Origin: an uncultured Alphaproteobacteria bacterium
Lineage (GTDB): Bacteria; Pseudomonadota; Alphaproteobacteria; Puniceispirillales; UBA1172
Reading direction: 5' to 3'
Length of the DNA stretch: 42,952 bases
Assembly (NCBI GenBank): GCA_937952245.1
Contig: CALFYS010000033.1
Location: forward strand, 1-42,952
The notes beneath the pieces were generated by a model. It worked only from the letters and a program-made list of their open reading frames with translations. It was not told where the DNA came from and made no database searches. A program made the translations under genes and the position numbers. Shown in pieces: positions 7,931 to 16,078 of the stretch. Within the stretch, counting starts at the first letter, position 1, and every line of letters starts with the position of its first letter.

Positions 7931-8896
7931 ATGGCTAAAAAACATAAAAAGTTGAAATCCCCCAATACTCATCCTCAATATCGCATGGGGAGGTTGACCG
8001 ATGCGCCGATGCCAGCGGATCAAGGCGCGGCAGAAGCAGATGCAGGTACCAGCGCCCAAAGCGAAGACGCCGCTGAAATGGTGAACCCCAGTCATGGCCG
8101 CCCTGATTATGTGGGGGGGCAAAACCCCTTAAATATGTCGCCATCGGATATGTCGCCATCTGATTTGGCGTTATTTGGCGGGGCTGAACCTGATCAGCTT
8201 TCAGGCAAAATTCTGGATGAACAGCAACAAATTCTCATTCGCGGCATTGCCCATGACATCAATAACAATTTAATGGCCATTCTTTCGGCTTGTGATGAAA
8301 TTGAAAGCCGGTCGTCCAATTCAGGTGATCTGGACTGGGCGTTTAACAGCATCCGGATGTATGTGAAATCTTCCGCCGTTTTGATGCGCGATCTGGTCAA
8401 TAGCCATTCTTCTGAAACGTCTGAAGTGATGGATCAAGACCAACTCCAATCCTTCTTAAAAAGCATTATGCCGAGTTTGACGCTATTGGCGGGGAGCGGC
8501 ACCAGCATTGAACTGGGGGCGGTGATCACCCCGCCGGTACGAATCCACCGGATGTTTTTGCACCGTGTGTTGATGCAATTGATCCGCAATGTCTCTGAGC
8601 TTGAGGTCGAACGGCCATTGGCTTTTATTTCTGTCCGCCGTGTCCATCAATGGTGTGAAATTTCCATCGCCGATAATGGCCCGGGGTTGCAAGGGCTCAA
8701 TAAAACCGAAATTTTCAATCCAGGCACCACAACAAAAGACACCCATGGCGCAAGAGGGTTCGGGTTATCCGCGGTCGCTTGGGTGGTGGAAAGCTGGGGC
8801 GGGGAATACGGCGTTGAGCAAATATCCAATGATAATGGCTGCCGGTTCTGGATTCGCATCCCCATTGCTGATTCTTCACCTTCTTCAGATGACTGA
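7931..8896 (+). CDS. Soluble CckA-like histidine kinase
   Basis: A 321-residue histidine kinase with no membrane segment, PAS domain or receiver domain. After a basic, low-complexity N-terminus (1-90), which includes a tandem MSPSD repeat, comes an H-box with GIAHDINNNLMAILS and phospho-acceptor His108, similar to the GIAHDFNN box of CckA. The ATPase part has N-box N220 in LIRNVSEL, G1 DNGPGL (248-253) and G2 GARGFGLS (273-280). The catalytic domain therefore looks intact. It sits directly upstream of recA and has a CtrA box in its promoter, so a role in the CtrA phosphorelay is likely but inferred. A TTG at 7925 is an alternative start. It could also be a phosphatase or a kinase for another regulator. 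Confidence 0.8.
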   Translation: MAKKHKKLKSPNTHPQYRMGRLTDAPMPADQGAAEADAGTSAQSEDAAEMVNPSHGRPDYVGGQNPLNMSPSDMSPSDLALFGGAEPDQLSGKILDEQQQILIRGIAHDINNNLMAILSACDEIESRSSNSGDLDWAFNSIRMYVKSSAVLMRDLVNSHSSETSEVMDQDQLQSFLKSIMPSLTLLAGSGTSIELGAVITPPVRIHRMFLHRVLMQLIRNVSELEVERPLAFISVRRVHQWCEISIADNGPGLQGLNKTEIFNPGTTTKDTHGARGFGLSAVAWVVESWGGEYGVEQISNDNGCRFWIRIPIADSSPSSDD

Positions 8897-8944
8897 TCAA
8901 TCATCCGCTCTTCTTCATTACATCATCTCGTCATTCCAAAATAT

Positions 8945-8971
8945 CACCACCACAAGATCTGTGGTGTGGTG
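8945..8971 (+). repeat. Stem-loop between the kinase gene and recA
   Basis: CACCACCACA pairs with TGTGGT and GGTG across a 5-nt AGATC loop, with a 2-nt GT bulge in the right arm. That gives ten base pairs, mostly GC. There is no U-run after it, so it is not a standard terminator. It abuts the GAACAAA repeats of the recA upstream region. Confidence 0.6.
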
Positions 8972-9018
8972 AACAAATGAGAACAAAACAAGAAAATAGA
9001 CTTGCTAATGAGAACAAA
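8971..9018. promoter_or_regulatory. GAAC repeat array upstream of recA, candidate SOS operator
   Basis: GAACAAATGAGAACAAA at 8971-8987 and a second TGAGAACAAA at 9009-9018 give three GAAC elements. A 12-bp direct repeat AATGAGAACAAA spans 8976-8987 and 9007-9018. Alphaproteobacterial LexA boxes are GTTC-N7-GTTC, equivalent to GAAC-N7-GAAC. Here the first pair is spaced by 6 nt, so this is a candidate only. The site lies 134-181 bp before the recA start. Confidence 0.45.
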
Positions 9019-9151
9019 TCATGATCAAATAAAAATACAGATCAGGTGAACGCCGTTTTTTAGGGGCATCGGCACTGAAAAAAATTATCGCAATTTCCCC
9101 TCAATGGGGTTGTTGTCAGGACGGCAAGACTATGTCAGAAAGGAAACGATC

Positions 9152-10231
9152 ATGACGGCACAGGTGGTAGATCTCAGCATGAAAAAAGATGACAAATTAA
9201 AAGCCTTGGAAGCGGCGATTGGCCAAATTGAAAAATCATTTGGCAAAGGCTCTGTAATGAAAATGGGGCAGAATGAAATCGCCGAAGACATCGAAGCGGT
9301 ATCCACAGGTTCTCTGGGGCTTGATATTGCCCTTGGTATTGGCGGCTTGCCAAAAGGCCGCATTATTGAAATTTATGGGCCGGAATCATCAGGTAAGACA
9401 ACATTGGCGCTTCACGCCGTGGCGGAAGCCCAGAAAAATGGCGGGGCTTGTGCTTTCGTTGACGCGGAACACGCGCTCGACCCATCCTACGCGCGTAAAT
9501 TGGGCGTTGATCTTGATGAACTTTTGATCTCTCAGCCTGACGCGGGTGAACAAGCGCTTGAGATTGCCGATACGCTGGTGCGTTCAGGGGCGATTGATGT
9601 GTTGGTTGTTGATAGTGTGGCGGCATTGGTGCCGCGGGCTGAATTAGAAGGTGAGATGGGCGATACCCATGTTGGCTTGCAAGCACGTTTGATGTCGCAA
9701 GCTTTGCGGAAATTGACCTCATCCATCGCGAAATCAAACTGCCTTGTGATTTTCATCAACCAGATTCGCCTGAAGATTGGCGTCATGTTTGGCAACCCTG
9801 AAACAACAACCGGTGGTAACGCGCTGAAATTCTACGCGTCGGTTCGCCTTGATATTCGCCGCATTGGTTCCATCAAGGACCGCGATGAAGTGATCGGTAA
9901 CCAAACCCGCGTGAAAGTGGTGAAGAACAAAGTCGCCGCGCCGTTCCGGATGGTTGAATTTGACATCATGTATGGCGAAGGCATTTCCAAAACCGGTGAA
10001 TTGATTGACCTTGGGGTGGCTGCTAACCTGATTGATAAGTCGGGATCATGGTTCTCCTATAAAGACCAGCGTATTGGCCAAGGCCGTGAAAACGCCAAAC
10101 AATTCATGCGGGACAACCCAGAATTGGCGGCTGAAATTGAAAACGCGTTGCGCCAAAACGCTGGCTTATTTGATGATGTGATGCTTGACCAAGCCCCCGC
10201 GTCAGAAGAAAGCCCTGAAGACGTGGAATAA
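9152..10231 (+). CDS. recA: Recombinase A
   Basis: ATP-dependent strand-exchange protein that also stimulates LexA self-cleavage. The 359-residue product has the RecA core: Walker A GPESSGKT (76-83), the Walker B strand LVVDSVAAL, the QARLMSQALRKLT and FINQIR segments, and FGNPETTTGG. The acidic C-terminus is typical. The frame extends to 9104, but the ATG at 9152 follows AAGGAAACGATC and matches the usual alphaproteobacterial N-terminus. It is followed by a strong terminator and then alaS, a common alphaproteobacterial order. Confidence 0.98.
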   Translation: MTAQVVDLSMKKDDKLKALEAAIGQIEKSFGKGSVMKMGQNEIAEDIEAVSTGSLGLDIALGIGGLPKGRIIEIYGPESSGKTTLALHAVAEAQKNGGACAFVDAEHALDPSYARKLGVDLDELLISQPDAGEQALEIADTLVRSGAIDVLVVDSVAALVPRAELEGEMGDTHVGLQARLMSQALRKLTSSIAKSNCLVIFINQIRLKIGVMFGNPETTTGGNALKFYASVRLDIRRIGSIKDRDEVIGNQTRVKVVKNKVAAPFRMVEFDIMYGEGISKTGELIDLGVAANLIDKSGSWFSYKDQRIGQGRENAKQFMRDNPELAAEIENALRQNAGLFDDVMLDQAPASEESPEDVE

Positions 10232-10267
10232 AACCACTTTATTGAACGTGTTCTCCATCGATAAAAG

Positions 10268-10297
10268 AAACCGGCGGCTCACCTGCCGGTTTTTTTA
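10268..10297 (+). terminator. Rho-independent terminator of recA
   Basis: AACCGGC pairs with GCCGGTT around a 9-nt loop, followed by a run of seven T, 37 nt after the recA stop. Confidence 0.88.
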
Positions 10298-10424
10298 TGC
10301 GGGGCCGGTTTTTTTAATGCGGGAATGAAAACGATACCCCCAAGATGATGATGAAATCGCATGACAGAAGACTGGACAAGACCAAGGCTGAACCTTAAAA
10401 ACAGTATAAAGAAAGGAACATCCC

Positions 10425-13082
10425 ATGGCTTCAGTCAATGACATCCGCAATACATTTCTTGATTATTTTGGCAAGAATGATCACGAGGTGGTGGCATCGT
10501 CTTCGCTGGTGCCATTGAATGACCCGACATTGCTCTTTACCAACGCCGGCATGGTGCAGTTTAAGAATGTCTTCACCGGCGGTGAGACACGGGCGGTGCC
10601 AAGGGCGGTGACCTCACAAAAATGCGTGCGGGCAGGGGGCAAGCATAATGACCTTGAAAATGTTGGCCATACCGCGCGCCACCATACGTTCTTTGAAATG
10701 CTGGGGAACTTTTCTTTCGGTGATTATTTCAAAGAACAGGCGATTTACCACGCTTGGACGTTGATCACCGATGTTTATGGCCTGCCGAAAGATAAATTGC
10801 TGGTCACGGTCTATCATACTGATGATGAAGCCGCTGATTTGTGGAAGAAAATCGCAGGTCTTGGGGATGACCGCATCATCCGCATCCCCACGTCTGATAA
10901 TTTCTGGTCCATGGGGGATACTGGCCCGTGTGGTCCGTGCTCTGAGATTTTTTATGATCACGGTGATCATATCCCCGGCGGCCCTCCTGGTTCGCCTGAC
11001 GAAGATGGCGACCGTTTCATTGAAATTTGGAATCTGGTGTTCATGCAATATGAACAGCTCGCTAGTGGTGAGCGCATTGACCTGCCGAAACCGTCTATTG
11101 ATACGGGCATGGGGCTTGAGCGGATTTCCGCCGTGATGCAGGGCAAGCATGACAATTATGATATTGATTTGATGCAGGGCTTGATCCGCGCGTCGGTTGA
11201 TGTCTCCGGTGTGGCCATTGATGGTGAACACGCGGTTTCGCATCGGGTGATCGCTGATCACTTGCGCGCGTCGTCTTTCCTGATCGCTGATGGGGTCTTG
11301 CCCTCCAATGAAGGCCGCGGTTATGTGTTGCGGCGGATCATGCGGCGCGCCATGCGCCATGCCCATCAAATGGGCTGTATTGAGCCGATGATGCATCATT
11401 TGGTGCCAGCTTTGGTGCGGGAAATGGGCGGGCATTTCACCGAATTGCAACGGGCGGAGACCTTGATCACCGAAACCCTGAAGATGGAAGAAACCCGCTT
11501 TAAAGAAACGCTGGGGCGGGGGCTTAAAATTCTGGTGGATCAGGTGGAAAATATGCCCAAAGGCGGCACGCTTGATGGCGATACCGCGTTTAAACTTTAT
11601 GATACCTATGGCTTCCCCCTTGATCTGACGCAGGATGTGATGCGGGGGTTTGATTGGAATGTTGATCTTGATGGGTTCAACGCCGCCATGGAAGCCCAGA
11701 AAGCCAAAGCCCGTAAAGCATGGTCAGGGTCAGGGGATAGCGGTTTAGCGCCGATTTTCCTCAGCACCGCTGAAACCCAAGGCGCAACGGAATTCTTGGG
11801 CTATGATGAAACCTCCGCCGAAGGGCTGATCACCGCGATGATCGCTGATGATGCCGATGTCGAAAGCGGCAAAAAAGACCAAGATGTCTCTATTATTTGC
11901 AACCAAACCCCGTTCTATGCGGAATCAGGTGGCCAGATGGGGGATATTGGGGTTTTTATCAACCCTGCTGATGGCCAAACGCTTGCGAAGATTACCGACA
12001 CGTGGAAAACCCCCAATGGGATGTTTGTTCACCGCGCGGTGTTGACGGCTGATCTTAAGGTTGGCGATAGCGTCTTGATGGAGGTTGATGCCGCCCGCCG
12101 TGATCTTTTGCGGTCAAACCATTCCGCCACCCATTTGATGCACGAAGCCTTGAGAGAAGTCTTGGGCGATCACGTCATGCAGAAAGGCTCACTGGTCGCG
12201 CCAGAACGTCTGCGCTTTGACTTTAGCCACACAAAACAGGTTTCCGCTGAAGAATTGGCGAAGGTCGAAGATATTGTGAACAACCGGATTCGCATGAACA
12301 GTGATGTCTCCACCCGCTTGATGACGCCTGATGATGCGATTGCCGAAGGGGCGCTGGCGCTGTTTGGTGAAAAATACGGCGATGAGGTTCGTGTTGTTTC
12401 CATGGGCGGTCCCACTGATGTCGAAGGCCGTTCCGCGTGGTCAGTTGAATTATGCGGCGGCACCCATGTCAGCCGTACCGGTGACATCAGCCTCTTTAAA
12501 GTCACCACCGAAGGGGCGGTGGCCGGCGGCGTGCGCCGGATCGAAGCGGTCACCAGCCAAGGGGCTATCGATTGGGTTAATCAGCGGTTGAATGTCTTGG
12601 CGGAAGCGGCCAGCGCGGTGAAATCCACGCCTGAACAATTGGCCGAACGTGTTTCAACCTTAATGGCTGAACGCCGTAAAGCCGAACAGACCATCACCGA
12701 ATTGCGCAAACAATTGGCCGAAGGTGGTGGTGGCGGTGCTGGTGATACCACTGAGATTAACGGCATTACCTTTGAGCGCCGTATTCTGGACAACACGCCG
12801 GCGAAAGATTTGAAATCCATCGCCGATGGGATTTTGAAAAACCTTGATACCGGTGTGGTGGCCATCATCTCCCGCGAAGAAGGCAAAGCCTCAATCGTTG
12901 TGGGGGCTACAGCTTCCGCGGTTGAAAAGATTGACGCGGTCAGTTTGGTGCGTATTGGCTCCGCTGCCCTTGGCGGTAAAGGCGGCGGCGGTCGTCCGGA
13001 TATGGCACAGGCAGGGGGGCCCGACGCCTCGCAAGCCGAAGCCGCCCTTGATGCGATTGCTGATGCCATTCAATCCGCATAA
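10425..13082 (+). CDS. alaS: Alanyl-tRNA synthetase
   Basis: Charges tRNA-Ala. All parts of the 885-residue family are present. The class II catalytic core begins with NDPTLLFTNAGMVQFKN and HHTFFEMLGNFSFGDYFK, with DTGMGLERI near 227. The editing domain has zinc-binding HSATH (566-570) and CGGTH (677-681). A coiled coil leads to a DHHA1/C-Ala domain ending in GGGGRPDMAQAGGPD. The ATG follows GAAAGGAACATCCC. It stands alone between the recA terminator and the permease gene, 48 nt downstream, which may be read through. Confidence 0.98.
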   Translation: MASVNDIRNTFLDYFGKNDHEVVASSSLVPLNDPTLLFTNAGMVQFKNVFTGGETRAVPRAVTSQKCVRAGGKHNDLENVGHTARHHTFFEMLGNFSFGDYFKEQAIYHAWTLITDVYGLPKDKLLVTVYHTDDEAADLWKKIAGLGDDRIIRIPTSDNFWSMGDTGPCGPCSEIFYDHGDHIPGGPPGSPDEDGDRFIEIWNLVFMQYEQLASGERIDLPKPSIDTGMGLERISAVMQGKHDNYDIDLMQGLIRASVDVSGVAIDGEHAVSHRVIADHLRASSFLIADGVLPSNEGRGYVLRRIMRRAMRHAHQMGCIEPMMHHLVPALVREMGGHFTELQRAETLITETLKMEETRFKETLGRGLKILVDQVENMPKGGTLDGDTAFKLYDTYGFPLDLTQDVMRGFDWNVDLDGFNAAMEAQKAKARKAWSGSGDSGLAPIFLSTAETQGATEFLGYDETSAEGLITAMIADDADVESGKKDQDVSIICNQTPFYAESGGQMGDIGVFINPADGQTLAKITDTWKTPNGMFVHRAVLTADLKVGDSVLMEVDAARRDLLRSNHSATHLMHEALREVLGDHVMQKGSLVAPERLRFDFSHTKQVSAEELAKVEDIVNNRIRMNSDVSTRLMTPDDAIAEGALALFGEKYGDEVRVVSMGGPTDVEGRSAWSVELCGGTHVSRTGDISLFKVTTEGAVAGGVRRIEAVTSQGAIDWVNQRLNVLAEAASAVKSTPEQLAERVSTLMAERRKAEQTITELRKQLAEGGGGGAGDTTEINGITFERRILDNTPAKDLKSIADGILKNLDTGVVAIISREEGKASIVVGATASAVEKIDAVSLVRIGSAALGGKGGGGRPDMAQAGGPDASQAEAALDAIADAIQSA

Positions 13083-13130
13083 GCTTGGGTCAATCCCGCG
13101 AATAATTTACCCCATTAATCCCGGGGCGTG

Positions 13131-13985
13131 ATGATGGTGATCAGGCGTGAAATTCTGATCATGTTTGTCGCCATGTCGATGATCCCCCTTGGGGATACGG
13201 CGGGGAAGCTTTTATCCAATAATTATGGGGTCTCCCCATTTTTTGTCGCATGGGCGCGGTTTGCGCTTGGGGCTGTGGTGTTATTGCCATTTGTCTATAA
13301 AGACCGTCAGTTTTTCAAACTTTTACTGGATAAACGGATTATCGCCCGTGGGCTGGCGGTGGTGGGGGCGATCACCTCAATTTTAACATCCTTTACCAGC
13401 CTGCCGATCACCACGGGGTTTTCGATTTTATTCATTGCCCCTTTGATCAGCTATTTCTTATCGGTGATCTTCTTAAAAGAACAGATCACCCGCTTGCGCA
13501 CCTTTCTTGTTATTGGCGGGTTTGTTGGGGTGTTAATGGTGGCGCAACCCTCAACATCCGCTGATCCGTATTTGATTTTCGCGGTTACGGCGGGGTGTTT
13601 TTACGGGGCGTTCCTGACCATGTCGCGGGCGTTTGTCCATTTGGGCAGCGCCGTGCAATTAACCTCATCGCAAATGGTGATTGGCAGTGTCGTGTTAGCG
13701 CCTTTTGCCTTTGTCTATTGGCCGCCGATAAATATGGATATATCTGGCTTGGTCATGCTTTCAGGGCTGGCGTCATTATTGGGGAATATTCTTCTGATCA
13801 TCGCCTATGGGATGGCTCCGGCCACACGATTAGCGCCATTTGTGTATTTTCAGATCATCGCCGCCACTGTCTTGGGGCTTGTGGTCTTCGGGCATTGGCC
13901 TAATCTTTGGGCTTGCATTGGGATGGTGACGATTATTATTTGCGGGGTGTTATCGGCCAGCCCGAAATTAAACAAACATAAATAG
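13131..13985 (+). CDS. EamA family permease (DMT superfamily)
   Basis: Integral membrane protein of 284 residues with about ten hydrophobic segments arranged as two EamA repeats. The first begins near IMFVAMSMIPLGDTAGKLL and the second near LIFAVTAGCFYGAFLTMSRA. The Arg and Pro positions around WARFALGAVVLLPF and FLKEQITRLR are typical of the family. The substrate cannot be read from the sequence; relatives export metabolites or amino acids. The frame also has a GTG at 13128; the ATG at 13131 or 13134 is more likely. It is 48 nt after alaS and convergent with icd. Confidence 0.85.
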   Translation: MMVIRREILIMFVAMSMIPLGDTAGKLLSNNYGVSPFFVAWARFALGAVVLLPFVYKDRQFFKLLLDKRIIARGLAVVGAITSILTSFTSLPITTGFSILFIAPLISYFLSVIFLKEQITRLRTFLVIGGFVGVLMVAQPSTSADPYLIFAVTAGCFYGAFLTMSRAFVHLGSAVQLTSSQMVIGSVVLAPFAFVYWPPINMDISGLVMLSGLASLLGNILLIIAYGMAPATRLAPFVYFQIIAATVLGLVVFGHWPNLWACIGMVTIIICGVLSASPKLNKHK

Positions 13986-13995
13986 GCACTCCCAA

Positions 13996-14030
13996 AAAAG
14001 ACAAAAGAAAAGGGGGCTGAAAAGCCCCCT
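13996..14030 (-). terminator. Terminator of icd
   Basis: AGGGGGCT and AGCCCCCT form a perfect 8-bp stem closed by a GAAA tetraloop (14011-14030). Read on the minus strand it is followed by TTTTCTTTTG and a T-run, 25 nt after the icd stop. It may also slow readthrough from the convergent permease gene. Confidence 0.85.
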
Positions 14031-14055
14031 TCATCAATTCAGATGTTCAACGCCG

Positions 14056-15273
14056 TTAGAAATTCGCGGCGGCTTTCATGTTTTCATCAAGCGTGTTCAA
14101 AAATTCATCCGTGGTTTGGAAGGCTTGATCACGGCTGATCAACAGCGCCAAATCCTTTGTCATCTGGCCACGTTCAACAGTTTTGACACAGACATCTTCC
14201 AAGGTCTGGGCGAAATTGGCGAGATCAGCGTTTTCATCAAATTTCGCGCGATAGCGCAGGCCTTGTGTCCACGCAAAGATCGAAGCAATCGGGTTGGTTG
14301 AGGTCGCTTTGCCTTGCTGGTGCTGGCGATAATGGCGGGTCACCGTGCCGTGAGCGGCTTCCGCTTCAACGGTTTTGCCATCAGGGGTCATCAAGACAGA
14401 GGTCATCAAGCCGAGTGAGCCAAAGCCTTGAGCGACCGTATCGGACTGAACGTCACCGTCATAGTTTTTACACGCCCAAACGAATTTACCATTCCATTTC
14501 ATGGCGCAAGCGACCATGTCATCAATCAGGCGGTGTTCATAGGTAATGCCAGCGGCATCAAACTTATCTTTATATTCGCTGTCAAAGACTTCTTGGAACA
14601 GGTCTTTAAAGCGGCCATCATAGGCTTTCATGATGGTGTTTTTGGTCGAAAGATAAACAGGCCAGCCCAAATCAAGACCATAATTCATGCAAGCACGGGC
14701 AAAACCTCTGATGGATTCATCAAGGTTATACATCCCCATGGCAACACCAGCGTCAGGGAAGGTGAAAATATCATGGGTGATTGGCTCAGATCCATCTTCA
14801 GGGGTGAAGGTCATGGTTAATTTGCCCGGGCGATCAATCACCATATCGGTGGCGCGGTATTGGTCACCAAACGCGTGACGACCGATTACAATTGGGTCTG
14901 TCCAACCGGGGACAAGCCGAGGGACGTTCTTACAAATAATCGGCTGGCGGAAAACCGTGCCGCCCAGAATGTTCCGGATAGTTCCGTTCGGCGACTTATA
15001 CATTTTTTTCAGGTTGAATTCTTCAACGCGGGCTTCATCAGGGGTGATGGTGGCGCATTTCACACCAACGCCGTATTCTTTGATGGCATGGGCGGCATCA
15101 ATCGTCACCTGATCATCGGTCTCATCGCGATATTCCATCCCCAGATCATAATATTTCAAATCAATATCAAGATATGGATGGATCAGAGTTTCTTTGATTT
15201 TCTGCCAAATGATGCGTGTCATTTCATCGCCGTCAAGCTCAACGACAGGCGTGCTCACTTTGATTTTAGCCAT
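14056..15273 (-). CDS. icd: NADP-dependent isocitrate dehydrogenase
   Basis: TCA-cycle enzyme converting isocitrate to 2-oxoglutarate with NADPH formation. The 405-residue product belongs to the eukaryote-like NADP-IDH subfamily, not the E. coli type. Visible features are VELDGDEMTRIIW (11-23), KSPNGTIRNILGGTVFR (93-109) with substrate-binding Ser94, GRHAFGDQYRATD and EAAHGTVTRHYR. The ATG is preceded by AGGGGGATTAATACC. It is in the same direction as the LOG-family gene upstream (102-nt gap) and ends at a strong terminator. Its product feeds glutamate and glutamine synthesis through glnA elsewhere in the window. Confidence 0.97.
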   Translation of the reverse strand: MAKIKVSTPVVELDGDEMTRIIWQKIKETLIHPYLDIDLKYYDLGMEYRDETDDQVTIDAAHAIKEYGVGVKCATITPDEARVEEFNLKKMYKSPNGTIRNILGGTVFRQPIICKNVPRLVPGWTDPIVIGRHAFGDQYRATDMVIDRPGKLTMTFTPEDGSEPITHDIFTFPDAGVAMGMYNLDESIRGFARACMNYGLDLGWPVYLSTKNTIMKAYDGRFKDLFQEVFDSEYKDKFDAAGITYEHRLIDDMVACAMKWNGKFVWACKNYDGDVQSDTVAQGFGSLGLMTSVLMTPDGKTVEAEAAHGTVTRHYRQHQQGKATSTNPIASIFAWTQGLRYRAKFDENADLANFAQTLEDVCVKTVERGQMTKDLALLISRDQAFQTTDEFLNTLDENMKAAANF

Positions 15274-15375
15274 GGTATTAATCCCCCTGTTGAAAACATG
15301 GCTTTTTTTACGCCCTTAGGGGGAAAATGGCAAGGTCAGTTCAAGGGATTTATCGGCAAATAACAAAGAAAGCGT

Positions 15376-15924
15376 TTATTGAGCCGCCAGTTGATCAAGG
15401 AAATCAGCAAGCCCGTCCAAATCTTCAACACTATCGGCCAAGTTCAATTGTTGCGGGCGGATAAACCCTGCTTCCGAGGCTTGATGCCACATGGTGATCA
15501 GCGAATCCCAATAGCCTTCGTAATTGAACATCATGATCGGCTTGTTGTGGCTTTTTAATTGCCGCCACGTGATGATCTCCATGACTTCTTCCATTGTGCC
15601 AAACCCGCCTGGCAGAACAAGGAAAGCGTCACCTTCGTCATACATGATGGTTTTGCGTTCATGCATGGTGGTGGTGATGGTCAGGTCAGTGATGCCTTGA
15701 TGGGCGACTTCGAGCGTTTCTAAAAACTGTGGGATGATGCCATGGACATATCCTTGGGCTTCGGTGGCGCCATCGGCAATCGCCCCCATTAAGCCGGTTC
15801 GCCCGCCTCCATAGACAATGCCAATATCTCTGGCCGCGGCCATCGCGCCTATTCTTTTGACAACATCAACCAGTGCGGGGTCATGGCCCGATGATGATCC
15901 TGCAAAAACACATAATTTGATCAT
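15376..15924 (-). CDS. LOG family protein (TIGR00730)
   Basis: A 182-residue Rossmann-like protein with the LOG signature. It has VYGGGRTGLMGAIADGA (37-53), the MHERK segment (Arg90, Lys91) and PGGFGTMEEVMEI (105-117), which form the nucleotide-binding and catalytic site. Characterised members are cytokinin riboside 5'-monophosphate phosphoribohydrolases, splitting a nucleoside monophosphate into base and ribose phosphate. In bacteria the true substrate is often unknown and may be AMP. The ATG follows AAGGATAGAAT. It is divergent from the LysM gene. Confidence 0.9.
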   Translation of the reverse strand: MIKLCVFAGSSSGHDPALVDVVKRIGAMAAARDIGIVYGGGRTGLMGAIADGATEAQGYVHGIIPQFLETLEVAHQGITDLTITTTMHERKTIMYDEGDAFLVLPGGFGTMEEVMEIITWRQLKSHNKPIMMFNYEGYWDSLITMWHQASEAGFIRPQQLNLADSVEDLDGLADFLDQLAAQ

Positions 15925-16078
15925 ATTCTATCCTTATTCATTTTAAGGTTGTGTATTTTTGGCCGAAAAGAATGAAAGTAAATGAGATTGAACGGTTTTG
16001 CGCCAAAAACTTATCATATGGTGATTTGAGTAAATTCATATTATCATTTATCCTATACCGAGTTCGATGGGGGTGGCT

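Noticed and set aside
8112..8118. Run of seven G in the kinase gene as a phase-variation tract
   Set aside because: The run is short, single and in frame, and the kinase is otherwise intact; nothing suggests slippage.
8135..8164. Tandem 15-bp repeat in the kinase gene (MSPSD twice)
   Set aside because: It lies in a low-complexity linker before the H-box and is probably a neutral duplication.
10614..11450. Minus-strand frame of 278 codons inside alaS
   Set aside because: It is antisense to the conserved catalytic domain of AlaS, with biased composition and no recognisable motif.
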